Shown here piece after piece: positions 1 through 13,300 of a stretch of 64,000 bases of DNA. The stretch lies in contig OU015523.1 of assembly GCA_907165065.1 (NCBI GenBank), positions 126,060,523-126,124,522 on the forward strand, in the 5' to 3' direction. The DNA is from Caprimulgus europaeus. Lineage: Eukaryota; Chordata; Aves; Caprimulgiformes; Caprimulgidae. Under the pieces are notes generated by a model. That model saw only the letters and a program-made list of their open reading frames with translations, made no database searches and had not been told where the DNA came from. Made by a program: the position numbers and the translations under genes. The stretch's first letter is position 1. Every line of letters starts with the position of its first letter.

Positions 1-2402
<2,402 letters not shown>

Positions 2403-2428
2403 CAGCAGCCTGAGGATCTGCAGCAGAA

Positions 2429-2434
2429 ATTAAA
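2429..2434 (+). terminator. RPS11: RPS11 polyadenylation signal (ATTAAA)
   Basis: ATTAAA lies 27 bases after the RPS11 stop, with a GT-rich downstream element (TGTGTGTGTGG) at about 2450. The very short 3' UTR is typical of ribosomal protein genes. Confidence 0.75.
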
Positions 2435-2689
2435 CTTTTATAGACACGACCTGTGTGTGTGGCCTGAGGGACACGGTGTGGGGTGTGGGGGGTGACCCCG
2501 TGGGGGTGGCCTGGGGGTGTCCTGCAGGCGCTGCCTCAGTCCTGGTGTCCCAGGTGTTCTGTGCAGAAGTGGTGACAGTTTGGGCAGGGGACACGCAGGG
2601 GGTGTTGTGCCTCTTGATAAATCAGGACCTGGGTGTTTCCCCGCAGAGCTGGCACGGTCTGAGCCGGGCGTGTCCCCGGGGGAGCTCGG

Positions 2690-3010
2690 TGTCTCCTGCT
2701 CCTCCCTGTCCCAGGGGACTGTGTGTGTCCTGCTCCTCCCAGCCCCGTGTCCCAGGGGAGCTGTGTGTGTCCTGCTCCTCCCAGCTCCGTGTCCCAGGGG
2801 ACTGTGTGTGTCCTGCTCCTCCCTGTCCCAGGGGACTGTGTGTGTCCTGCTCCTCCCAGCTCCCTGTCCCAGGGGACTGTGTGTGTCCTGCTCCTCCCAG
2901 CTCCCTGTCCCTGGGGACTGTGTGTGTCCTGCTCCTCCCAGCTCCTTCCAGCTCCCTGTCCCAGGGGACTGTGTGTGTGTCCTGCTCCTCCCAGCTCCCT
3001 GTCCCGGGAC
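2690..3010. repeat. Minisatellite, about 39-bp unit, downstream of RPS11
   Basis: Roughly eight imperfect copies of a unit built from TGTGTGTCCTGCTCCTCCCA followed by GCTCCCTGTCCCAGGGGAC. Some units are shortened to about 29 bp. Open frames across it in both strands are by-products of the repeat. Confidence 0.85.
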
Positions 3011-3604
3011 TGGGGCTGAGGTTTTTAATGTCTGGGGGGAAAACCCCAGGAGGCTGCCCGGCTCTGGCCACTGTGGGTGACTTTGGGGCCTTTCCAGCTC
3101 GGTGCCGATTTCTGCTGTGCCCTTTCCCCCCTCCCCAGCGCCGCTGCGGGTGGTGACAGATTGGAGGTGACAGAACTTAGCTGAGGGTCACGTAAAGCCT
3201 CTTAGTGACACCGAGGGCAGCTGTGGCTGCAGAGATGGCTCCTCACAGAGCTCACACACGCGTTTGAGGAGCGAGTTCCACGCGGTGGTTTCACAGCAGA
3301 GGTGTCCCAGCCCGTTCTCGCAGGGCTTGGTGCGTCAGAGCTGAGGGGAACGCGGGTCCAGGCTGGAGGAATGGCTTTTCCTGCAGACTGGGTTATTTTA
3401 GACGTGATGGGTGCTCGTGGTTCCAGCGTGGGAAGTGTTATTCTGGGAACTGAGTCAGCCCTTCCGTAGGAAACTGATCCCGAGCCCAGGGGAAGAGCCA
3501 GGAGGGAGCGATGGGGTGACGCAGGGTGGGGGGCAGGAGGGGGTGTGATGGGAGCCAGAGGTGGAACAAGCAAAATTCTGTGATTTAAATGTGTGACCTT
3601 AACC
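3011..3604. other. Intergenic sequence, no feature recognised
   Basis: About 600 bp of non-repetitive sequence follows the minisatellite. No exon, RNA gene or repeat family was recognised on either strand. Confidence 0.5.
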
Positions 3605-3860
3605 CAGGTCATGGAATCACAGGGACACAGTGGTTGGAAAAGACCTTTAAAATCACTGAGTCCAACCATGAACCCAGCACTGCCAATCCCACCTCTAACC
3701 CCTGTCCCTCAGCACCTCATCTGACCGTCTGTTAAATCCCACCAGGGAAGGTGACTCCACCACCTCCCTGGGCAGCCTGTGCTAGTGCTTGACCACCCTT
3801 TGGGTGAGGAAGTTTCTCCTCATATCCAATCTAAACCTCCCCTGGTGCAACTTGGTGCCT
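3605..3860 (-). mobile_element. CR1 LINE 3'-end fragment, reverse
   Basis: The plus strand reads ATGGAATCACAGGGACACAG, GGTTGGAAAAGACCTTTAAA and then CCAACCATGAACCCAGCACT: the reverse complement of a CR1 3' end. It fades out near 3860 after the AATCTAAACCTCCCCTGG block. Confidence 0.8.
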
Positions 3861-4271
3861 TGGTGCCTCCAGCCCAGGGAGGCTGCAATCCCCAGGGTTC
3901 CTGCCCCCAGCACCCCCAGGAAGCTGTTCCACACCTCACATCCCCGGTGCTCAGTGTTTCTGATTCCCAGCTCACACTGATCTGTGAGCAATCTAAACAC
4001 TTTCATTTTCCTTCCAAGCTCCTCACCTGGCTGAACCCCGCTGTGTTTGCCCCATCCCCCCTGTTTTCTCCCCTCCATGGCACCTGGGATGCTGAAGCTC
4101 CAGGTGCTGAGTCCAGGTGAAGCTCTGCCCCGTCCCCTGCAGCTGCTCCAGCCCCTGTCTGCAGGGAACAGGAACTCTGGAGCACTGATTTTTGCCGCCT
4201 TTTTGCAGCTGTGATGTGTGACTGGAAAAGAAGAGCCTGGTGCATGGAAAAACATCTTACATCAGTGTGTC

Positions 4272-4960
4272 CCACCTGTGGTTAAATTTCATCTTGTGCT
4301 GGTTGCACTGGGCTGGCACTGGGGGCACTGGGCTGCAGCCAAACCCAGCCGCTCGCTCGCTGCCCCCACCCAGGGGATAGGGGAGAGAATTGGGGGGCAA
4401 GGGGAAGGAGACTCCTAGGGGGAAAGAACAATTTAATAATTGAAATAAAATAAAACTTAAAATAATAATTATATTAAATTAGTAATTATAATAATAATGG
4501 TAATAACGTATGCAAATGAGCGACTCCCAGGGCCATTGCTCAGCACCCGCCCACCCAGCCCAGCCCATTCCCAGAGAACGATCCCGGAGCAGCGACAATC
4601 CCGACCCGAAACCGCAATCCCGAGAGAGCCAGAGCCCGAGCGAGAGCCAGAGAGAGCCAGAGAGGAAGAGCCCCTCATGGATCTCCTGCCCATGGGGGAC
4701 AGGAGCTGGAACAGCCCCTTGGCAGAGCCCAATGCCCATGGAGCTGATCCATTGCAATATTCCTCACCCCCCTCCCAGACCCTGCACTTGCAGACCAGCA
4801 AAACACAAAGTCCTTCAACTTCCAGAGACAACTGAAAACATCGGTGTGTTCTCAATGTTCTTCTCCTACCAAATCCCAGCTGAACCCAACCCCCAGCGCT
4901 GTTCCAGCTGCTGAACAGACCCAGCTCTGGCCCAGCCCAAACCAGGACAAATCTCAGTTA
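4272..4960 (+). mobile_element. LTR-like repeat, copy 1 (endogenous retroelement LTR type)
   Basis: The element has a G-rich 5' part, a segment GGGGGAAAGAACAATTTAAT, an AT-rich block with many ATAAT units, an octamer motif ATGCAAAT at 4510-4517, and a CpG-rich 3' part that ends near CCAGGACAAATCTCAG. A second copy lies in inverted orientation at 8262-8850; the two differ at about 6 positions in the roughly 130 bases after the octamer. The layout resembles solo LTRs of avian endogenous retroviruses as I remember them. No gag, pol or env sequence was recognised. The boundaries are approximate and no target-site duplication was established. Confidence 0.55.
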
Positions 4961-5564
4961 ATTCAGCCTCTGCCACCCCTCAGTGATTTCCGAGCTGGGT
5001 TCATCCCTTTGTCTGTGTCAGTGGCATCTCCTGGCTTTGCCTCTTCCTCCTCCAGAGCTTGTGCGTGTGTTACTGACCACACTGCTTGCCACGTGGAGCC
5101 AGTACAGAAAACAGCATTCTCCTAATTCATAAATCCCCTCTGCTGAGCAGAAGCTGCTGTGCTCTGCAATGCCAGGGCACCGCGCTCCCGCTCGGGCTCA
5201 CACGGGCAGGGAGCAGCTGTGCCCCCCTGGAATGGGGAACTCGGGGGGGTCTGGCACAGAGGGTTGATGAATCCCCCCGCTGTGGGGAAGCCGTGTTTTT
5301 CCCACGCCGTGTGCGGGAGCTGTGAGCCCCAGCGCTGCTCCCCCCGCTGCAGAAACGGCTCCAACACCCCACAGGTGATTTCTGAACAGGTGGGAAGGAT
5401 TTGGGGACGTGTTTGGTCACAGAGCAGAGTGGCAGAGAGCCCTGGCTCATGGGTGAGAGATGTTCCCTGGGTGTGTGACGGGGAGGGGACGAGGCCTCTG
5501 GGGACAACGTTTGTGCTGTTCACTCTGCCCCGAGCCGGCCGGACGCGCCCTGCAGCGGCTGCTT

Positions 5565-5660
5565 CACTTATCCTGGAACTGCCTGGGCTGGAAAAGCCCT
5601 TTGAGCTCCTGGAGTCCAACCTGGGCCAGGGTCTCACCATCCTCAGCATAAAAAATTTCT
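5565..5660 (-). mobile_element. CR1 LINE fragment, reverse, short
   Basis: The plus strand reads CTGGGCTGGAAAAGCCCTTT and GAGCTCCTGGAGTCCAACCT, then skips to a CTGGGCCAGGGTCTCACCAT block. It is an internally deleted CR1 3' end in reverse orientation. Confidence 0.7.
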
Positions 5661-6014
5661 TCTTTGGGTGCTGCAGAGCAGGAGAGCCCCAGTCCAGCCC
5701 TGTGGCTACAGGCGGCCCCGGTTGCCCAGGGACCCGTTTATTGAGCCCCAGCTGAGGCAAAGGGGCTCGGATGGGGAGGAGCCGTGTTTGTGGGGCAGCT
5801 CCTGCTCCCCTGGGGACACCAGCACATCCCCTGGCCCAGGAGCCTGGTGGCCATGAGCAGTGGGTGTCCCGTGTCCTCCCCTGGGGACACTGAGCCAGGC
5901 TGGAGCCACCACGGGACCGGGCACGTGGCCATCCCACGCCGGCTCCGGAGGAGGACTCGGGGTTGTGGCAGTGTGACGTGTCCCCAGACACCCCCCAGCA
6001 TTGGCCAACCCTGC

Positions 6015-6135
6015 TAGATGGACCAACTTTGAGCACCCTGGTCTGGTGGAAGGTGTCCCTGCTGCTGGCAGGGGGGTGGGACTGGAGGAGCTTTAAGGTC
6101 CCTCCCAACCCAGACCAGTCTGGGGTTCTGTGAGA
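6015..6135 (+). mobile_element. CR1 LINE 3'-end fragment, forward
   Basis: The sequence runs from TTTGAGCACCCTGGTCTGGT through GGAAGGTGTCCCTGCTGCTG to a TGGGGTTCTGTGA terminus. This is a CR1 3' end of the same subfamily as the forward copy at 34105-34615. Confidence 0.8.
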
Positions 6136-6934
6136 CCCTCACCCGGCTCCTGGGAGCCAAGAGCATCCCCCGTGTCGGGGTGGGGAGGGGGCGGCAGCCA
6201 GAGCGGTTTTGGGTTGAGCTGAGAAAGGTTTGGGGTTTGGGCTGAGGGTTTTTCTGTCAGTTCCTGTTTTTCTCCACCGTGGGAGAGAAGAACAAGTTGA
6301 GTTTCTCTCTCAGCCACTGCGGAGGGGAAGTGTCAGGGGGAGACGTCGCTGGTTATCACCTAAAGCACTGGGATGGACCCGGAGAGGACACTGGGGACAC
6401 GCTGGGGCTCTGGGCCCCAGATTATTGCCCAAGTTTGGTTTTGCTGTGACTTCCTGGTGGTTTCCTGCTCACCCTGGTGGCAGTGATGGCAGAGCTGGGG
6501 GGCAGGGTGGCTTCACTGGGATTTTGAGACCTGACCTGCTCCTGGGCAGGAGAATTGCAGCACGTGGGTAAGAATCTGCTCAGTGGATAGGGAGCAAATG
6601 TGAGTTCTCACAACTTTTATTGGCACCAATCAATGCCAAAGTGCTGCAGAGATGTTGGGGTTTGGGAGCTGGGGGCTGATCCATCATCACTCGTGTCCTT
6701 AGGGGCAGTAACTTGGTTCACCATGGTGATGTCTTCATAATAACAGTTCCTGGGGATTTAGCATTATTCTCTTTTCTCCTTCTTTTGGGCTCAGTTTCTG
6801 CTGCTAAAAGAATGTTTCCTCACTCCAAACCCTGTGAAACCCACCTTGTCCTGCAGCACCAGCTCTGGGTCTGCTCTGAGACACCAGCACGGCCCCGCTG
6901 AGCACTGGCCGGGCGGATGGGTGGGATGGGGCAG

Positions 6935-7125
6935 TTTTTAGAGCCACAGAATGACAGCATGGTTGGGTGGGAAGGGACATTTCGAGGCCATCAAGTCCCT
7001 GTGCAGTGAGCAGAGACATCTTCAACCAGACCAGGTTGCTCAGAGTCTCGAGATCCAACCTGACCTTGAATGTTTCCAGGGATGGGGCTTCTACCACCTC
7101 TCTGGGCAACCTGGGCCAGGACAGA
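6935..7125 (-). mobile_element. CR1 LINE 3'-end fragment, reverse
   Basis: The plus strand reads CACAGAATGACAGCATGGTT, GGGTGGGAAGGGACATTTCG and later GATGGGGCTTCTACCACCTC. This is a reverse CR1 3' end; the same subfamily occurs at 41675-41880. Confidence 0.8.
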
Positions 7126-7244
7126 CCCGAGGTGCCACCACTGTCACCTGCCCCGTGGGCGAGTGGCTCCCCAGCCGGACCCTCACGGTGCTGCCCTGTG
7201 GGACACGTGGGAGCATCGTTCTCGGGGGGGACACCCCGGGCCCG

Positions 7245-7340
7245 TCTCGTGTGTCACACCCTGGCTCGTGTGTCACACCCTGGCTCCCGTGTCACACCCT
7301 GACTCCCGTGTCACACCCTGGCTCCCGTGTCACGAGCTCT
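7245..7340. repeat. Short tandem repeat, about 18-20-bp unit
   Basis: Five imperfect copies of TGTCACACCCTGGCTCCCG. No gene overlaps it. Confidence 0.7.
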
Positions 7341-7479
7341 CGCCGTCGTTAGCCCCACCGCAGTGATTTGCGTTTTGTGCTCGTGAGCTCCACCCCGTCT
7401 CTGCCGCCTCCCTTCCCGGGACAACCCCGACCCCTCCGCCGTTGCCGATGGCTCTCGGCCGGTTTCATCAGGAATTTTC

Positions 7480-7665
7480 CTCACAGAGTCAAGGAATGAA
7501 GGGACCCCAGGAGATCACCCAGTCCCACCCCCCTGCCAAAGCAGGGTCCCTACACCAGGTTGCACAGGAAAGTGTCCAGGTGGGTTTGAACATCTCCAGA
7601 GATGGAGACTCCACACCCTCTCTGGGCAGCCTGGCCCAGGGCTCCGGCACCCTCACAGGGAAGTA
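7480..7665 (-). mobile_element. CR1 LINE 3'-end fragment, reverse
   Basis: The plus strand contains GGTCCCTACACCAGGTTGCA and TTGAACATCTCCAGAGATGG. It is the reverse complement of the copy type at 1971-2145 and the 3' part of the long copy at 15215-16080. Confidence 0.8.
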
Positions 7666-8261
7666 ATAACAAATTAATAACAAAAGTAATAACAAATAAA
7701 CACCAAACCCCAACCAGTCGATGCATTTCTCCCTCTCAGTTTGGAATTTTACTCTTGACCACCTCCCTAAGCTCGAGGAGGCTGGGGAGGCTGCCAGGCA
7801 GTCACCTCAGCCTCCCAGCAAAGATTTTCCTCATCATTTGTCCTCCCAGAACCAGTCACAGCTGGTATCAAACATCTCACAGCTGAACCAAGACTGAAGC
7901 GCCTGGCATCAAGCAGACATCTAAAGCAAGAGTCACCTGAGCCAGTGCAGAACCTCCAACAGAAACAGCCAAATGAAAACGAAACACTTGGGCTATTTTC
8001 CAGCCATAAGAATATTAAATCAATATTTTTATCATAAAATCTTGATATAGATACCCAAAATATCCAAGATCTTGGGTGTCCTCAGCAAGTTTCCCTGTGT
8101 CATGATCTCTGAGACAGTCCCATTGAATCACAGCGTGGTCCTGCCATACAGCACAGCCCTGCCCCACACCTCCTGCCCCGCTGCTCCCACACGCTGACGC
8201 CCGCGCGTCCGGCTGCTGCCGGCACATCCCGGCACTGCACATGGAGCTGGGTGTGTGTCCC

Positions 8262-8850
8262 GGTGTGAGCTGGGCCAGAGCTGGGTCCGTTCAGCAGCTG
8301 GAACAGCGCTGGGGTTTGGGTTCAGCTGGGATTTGGTAGAAGAAGAACATTGAGAACACACCGATGTTTTCAGTTGTTGCTGGAAGTTGAAGGACTTTGT
8401 GTTTTGCTGCTCTGCAAGTGCAGGGCCTGGGAGGGGGGTGAGGAATATTGCAATGGCTCAGCTCCACGGGCATTGGGCTCTGCCAAGGGGCTGTTCCAGC
8501 TCCTGTCCCCCATGGGCAGGAGATCCATGAGGGGCTCTTCCTCTCTGGCTCTCTCTGGCTCTCGCTCGGGCTCTGGCTCTCCCGGGATTGCGGTTTCGGG
8601 TCGGGATTGTCGCTGCTCCGGGATCGTTCTCTGGGAACGGGCCGGGCTGAGTGGGCGGGTGCTGAGCAATGGCCCTGGGGGTCACTCATTTGCATATTTT
8701 ATTACCATTATTATTATCATTACTATTTAATATCATTATTTTTATAACCTGGCAATGCTGGGTTCATGGTTGGATTAAATGATCACAACGATCTTCTCCA
8801 ACCAAACTCATTGTGATTCTATGATTTTATTTTAAGTTTCATTAACTGAG
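8262..8850 (-). mobile_element. LTR-like repeat, copy 2, inverted and interrupted by CR1
   Basis: This is the inverted copy of the element at 4272-4960, with the octamer ATGCAAAT on the minus strand at 8688-8695. It matches copy 1 well from the 3' end to the AT-rich block. There a CR1 3' end (8747-8825) sits inside the AT block, and a short LTR remnant (TATTTTAAGTTTCATT) continues after it. The part corresponding to the 5' end of copy 1 is mostly missing. Confidence 0.55.
8747..8825 (+). mobile_element. CR1 3' end nested inside LTR-like copy 2
   Basis: TGGGTTCATGGTTGGATTAA is followed by CCAACCAAACTCATTGTGAT and the terminal TCTATGATTT. Aligning the flanks with LTR copy 1 shows AT-rich LTR text on both sides, so this short CR1 copy appears to have inserted into the LTR. 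Confidence 0.65.
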
Positions 8851-9980
8851 GCCTCTCCCCAAAACTGCCTCAGTTTCAGAAACGTGGATTTTCCCCCAGG
8901 AACCATTTCCAAATGCGTCTCCCGCAGCTTTACCCACAGCTCAGCCTGGGCAGCGTGCCGGGGGTTAATTAATTAATGATCCTCACAATTAACCAGCTGC
9001 CTCATCCCACAACTGCTGGGTCTGCCCCCAGCTCCCAGTGCCCACTCCCCGGGGAGCCCTCAGCTCCCTCCCAGCAAACTGGGCGGACTGGGCTCCTTCC
9101 CCGGGCTGGGAGGTCCTTTCCCCACCTGCCCCCCTGCTCGTTAGGGGGGGCCCATCCTACCGGGGGGCCCAGGTAACACCGGGGATGCTCCATCTCCATC
9201 CACGTCCACTGGGACCATCCCGACCCCCCACCTCCAGGACGATGCTCAAAGCCACCTTCACAGCCAAGAGCTGAGACCCAGCCCCGTGTCCCACCCGGGT
9301 GCTGCACCCACCCACCCACCCACCCATCGCTGGGTGCCCAGGACCACCGGGACCCCTTCCTCACCAAAGCCACCCACACCCACACCCCTTCCCCAGCAGC
9401 AGCACCCGGGGAGCTCGGTGCTGCCACCGAGATGGTACCGCAGCCCCTGTCCCCCCCTTTCACCACCCGAGCACCATCCTGCACCCCCATGTCACCCCCC
9501 CTGCACCCTCGTGTCACCCACAGCACCTCCTGTGTCACCCCCCTGTACCCCCCCAACCGCTCAGCTGCACTCCTGACCCCTCGTGTGCTCCCCAGCACCC
9601 CCCACCTCCCCCCCCGGGACCCCCATATGAGGCCAGAGGAACCCCCTCCCCGGGTGGGCAGAGGTGGGGTACAGAGGCAGCCCACTCCCAGGCTGAGCCC
9701 AGCCACCGCTCGTGACACCCCCGAGACCCCCCCAGCCTGTCCCTGGGCTGGGTCTGGCTCCCAGATGTGGAGGTCCGCAAGCACAAGCCCCCCAGGACAG
9801 GAGGAGGGAGCTGGGGGGGGAACTGTGGGATGCACAGCACCCTGATGTCAGTGGTGTGGGGGGCACCCAGCCGGGACAGAGCCGCCCCCCACCCCGGGGA
9901 CCCCCCAGCTGGGTGTGTGACACCGAGGCCACGTGGGTGTGGGGTTGGGTGTGGGGACATCACGGGCAGCGTCAGGCGAC
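8851..9980. other. Intergenic C-rich sequence upstream of the FHIP1B 3' end
   Basis: About 1.1 kb, increasingly C-rich on the plus strand, with a short CACC run at 9308-9328 and many CACCCCC-type tracts. Long open frames occur on the minus strand but have no recognisable protein features. No gene is called. Confidence 0.5.
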
Positions 9981-9995
9981 CCCCTCACCAGCCCC

Positions 9996-10001
9996 TTTAT
10001 T
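9996..10001 (-). terminator. FHIP1B: FHIP1B polyadenylation signal (AATAAA)
   Basis: TTTATT on the plus strand is AATAAA on the minus strand, about 350 bases after the FHIP1B stop codon. It is the only canonical signal seen in that orientation shortly downstream of the stop, so the 3' UTR is taken as roughly 9980-10349. Confidence 0.6.
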
Positions 10002-10349
10002 CCGAGGGCTCTGACACAGCACAGACACACGCAGCCCCCCCCATGCAGCGCCCGGCCCCCCCCAGCCCACCCCCCCGGGTCCGTGTTGCATAGAGAGGAG
10101 CTGGGTGGGCGACCCGGGCGCGGGACCCCGCGGCAAAGGGGGGGCAGAGCCAGCCCGCGCCCCCGCCGAGCCCCCCGGGGCCGCCCAGGGTCCTGCCCTG
10201 CCACCCCCCCGCCCCGAGCCGCGGCCACTCCCGTGGGGGGCGCGGTCCGGTCTCAGCCAGGCGCTCGGCCCCAATAAATTAAAAAGGTCCCTGTCCCGGG
10301 GGGGCTCAAAGGGCGCCGGGCGGGGGGCGTGTGCGTGGGGAGGAGGGGG

Positions 10350-13300
10350 TCACTCCTCGGGGGGCTCGGTCAGGAAGGGGGAGGTGACGGCGTGGGCCTG
10401 GGCGATGGCCGCCAGCTCCTTGAGGAACTCGCTGAAGATGACGGCGCAGTACACGGCGTTCTTGACGCGCAGGGCCTGGCTCTGCCGCTCGGCCGCGGAG
10501 CCGCCGCGGAACAGGGAGGCCCCGGGCAGGGCGGGCAGCGCCGGCCCGTCCCGCACGTGCTGGAAGGCGAGCTGGGCCGCGTGCCGCGCGCGCGTCGGGC
10601 TGTTGGCGTGGCGCAGGATCAGCTCCCCGAGGGACGGCTTGCGGCTCCGCGCTGCGGGCGGGGGTCAGCGCGGCACCGGGCACGGCACCCGGCACGGCAC
10701 CCGGCACGGCACCCAGCACAGCACCCGGCACGGCACCCAGCACGGCACCCAGCACGGCACCCAACACAGCACCCGGCACGGCACACAACACAGCACCCGG
10801 CACGGCACCCAGCATAGCACCCAGCATAGCACCCAACACAGCACCCGGCACGGCACACAACACAGCACCCAGCACAGCACCCAATACCACACCCAACACA
10901 GCACCCAACACAGCACCAACCACGGCACCCAGCATGGCACCAACCACGGCACCCAGCATGGCACCCAGCATGGCACCCAGTGTGGCACCTGGCACGGCAC
11001 CCAACACAGCACCCAGCACAGCACCCAATACCACACCCAACACAGCACCAACCATGGCACCCAGCACAGCAACAACCACGGCACCCAGCACGGCACCCAG
11101 TGTGGCACCTCGCACGGCACCCAACACAGCACCCAGCACAGCACCCAATATCACACCCAACACAGCACCCAACACAGCACCAACCATGGCACCCAGCACA
11201 GCAACAACCACGGCACCCAGCACAGCAACAACCACGGCACCCAGCACAGCACCCGGCATGGCACCAACCACGGCACCCAGCACAGCACCAACCATGGCAC
11301 CAACCACGGCACCCAGCATGGCACCAACCACGGCACCCAGCATGGCACCCAGTGTGGCACCCAGCATGGCACCCAGCACAGCACCCAGCACGGCACCCAG
11401 CACGGCACCCAGCAGGGCACTCAACACAGCACCAACCACAGCACCCAGCAGGGCACCCAACACAGCACTCAACACAGCACCCAGCACAGCACCAACCATG
11501 GCACCCAGCACAGCACCCGGCATGGCACCAACCACGGCACCCAGCATGGCACCCAGTGTGGCACCCAGCACAGCACCCAGCACAGCACCAACCATGGCAC
11601 CCAACACAGCACCCAATACCACACCCAACACAGCACCAACCACGGCACCCAAAACGGCACCCAACACCCAGCACCCCAGAGAGATCCTGCACAGCCCCCA
11701 AGCTCCCCACAGCCCCCAGCCCCCCACATCTCCCAAACCCCCCACAGACCCCAGCCCCCCACACACCCCCAGCCCTCCATCCAGCCCCAAATCCCTCTGT
11801 GCAGCCCCCAGACCCCCACATCTCCCAAACCCCCCCACAGCCCCCAGCCCCTCACACACCCCCAGCCCCCCATCCAGCCCCCAGTCCCTCTGTGCAGCCC
11901 CCACCCTCCCCGCACCCCCAGCCCCTCACACACCCCCAGCCCTCCATCCAGCCCCCAGTCCCTCCGTGCAGCCCCCACCCTTCCCGCAGCCCCCAGCCGA
12001 TGCCCCATGCCACCCCCCCGGGCCGGCGGTCGGTGCCCCCCGCCTCACCCAGGGTGTCGGCGCGGCGCAGGGCGGGCGCGGCGCCGGGCGCGTCGCTCCA
12101 GTCCAGCTTCCCCCGCGCGATCAGGTACTTCTTGGCTTTGAAGAGCAGCGCCGGGAAATCCTCCTGGCTGGCGGCGAAGCTCTCGATCTTGTTCTTCACC
12201 GAGCCCAGGACCTGCGGGGCGGAACGGGCGGGGCGGGCGGGGGGCGGGCCGGGGAACGGGGGTGGGACAAGGGACGGGCGAGGGACAGGATGAGGGATGG
12301 GATGGGATGGGATGGGATGGGATGGGATGGGATGGGATGGGATGGGATGGGATGGGATGGGATGGGATGGGATGGGATGGGATGGGATGGGGGACAAGGG
12401 ACAAGGTGAGGGGCGGGATGAGAAACAGGGCAAGGGCACAGGATAGGACAAGGGACAGGAAGAGGGACAAAGGAAGGGGTGAGGGACGGGATGAGGGATG
12501 GGGACAAGGGACAGGGGACGTGAGAGGGATGGGATGAGGGACAGGATGAGGGATGGCATGAGGGATGGGGACAAGGATGAGGGATGGGATGAGGGATGGG
12601 ATGAGGGACAGGATGAGGGATGGGATGAGGGATAGGGACAAGGATGAGGGACAGGGATGAGGGACAGGACAAGGGACAGGACGAGGGATGGTGTGAGGGA
12701 TGGGACAAGGGACAGGGATAAGGAATGGGGACATGGGATGGGGACAAGGGACAAGGGACGGCGTGAGGGCAGGGCTGGGCACCACACGGGGGTCCCGAGG
12801 GTCCCCTGCCCGCCCGGCTGTACCTGCAGCAGGGACTTGACGCTGGGCTGGAAGACCATGTTGGTGTTGAGGAGGAAGGAGCGGAGCAGGGGCTGGGGGT
12901 AACAGGCCAGCTGGGCCACCAGCCCGGTCAGCAGGAAGTTGACGTAGAGCGAGTTGTGCAGCATGTTCTCCAGCTTCCCGAAGAGCACGGCCACGAAGGG
13001 ACCTGCGGGCGCGGGGCACGGGCAGCACCGGGGCGGGCACGGGCAGCACCGGGATGGCAGCGTCACCCCCGGCCCCCGCCCCACTGACCCACCTGTGAAG
13101 GGCTGGGTGGGGGGCAGCCCCCCAACCCGCGGCGGGCTGGCCACCAGCTGGGCCAGGGGGTCCGGCGGCCGCGGTGGCGCCCGTCCCGCGGTGTCACCCT
13201 CGGGCAGGGCGGCGAAGCTGGTGAAGGTCTCCTCCTCCTCGTCCTCACGGGACAGGGGCGGCTCGGGGGGCTCGGCGCCGCCATCGCCGCCATCGTGCCC

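Larger units (their letters stand above)
4961..8261. other. Intergenic spacer between the two inverted LTR-like copies
   Basis: About 3.3 kb without a recognisable gene. It contains four short CR1 fragments, a small tandem repeat at 7245-7340, and a TAATAA-rich patch at 7665-7700. No retroviral internal coding region was seen, so the two LTR-like copies are not read as the ends of one provirus; their inverted orientation also argues against that. Confidence 0.6.

Noticed and set aside
4272..8850. A provirus bounded by two LTRs
   Set aside because: The copies are inverted, and the 3.3 kb between them shows no gag, pol or env text but several CR1 fragments.
9002..9835. 277-residue minus-strand frame before the FHIP1B 3' end
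   Set aside because: No domain, no splice support, low-complexity Gly/Val/Trp text from C-rich DNA. It begins about 500 bp past the FHIP1B polyA signal.
10680..11685. Possible CRISPR array (regular repeats)
   Set aside because: Head-to-tail 12-bp units without unique spacers, in a vertebrate intron. The same holds for the other minisatellites.
10105..12141. 678-residue open frame on the plus strand with GTQH-type repeats
   Set aside because: It is the 12-bp intronic minisatellite of FHIP1B read in one of several open frames. It overlaps FHIP1B exons on the other strand and has no family signature.
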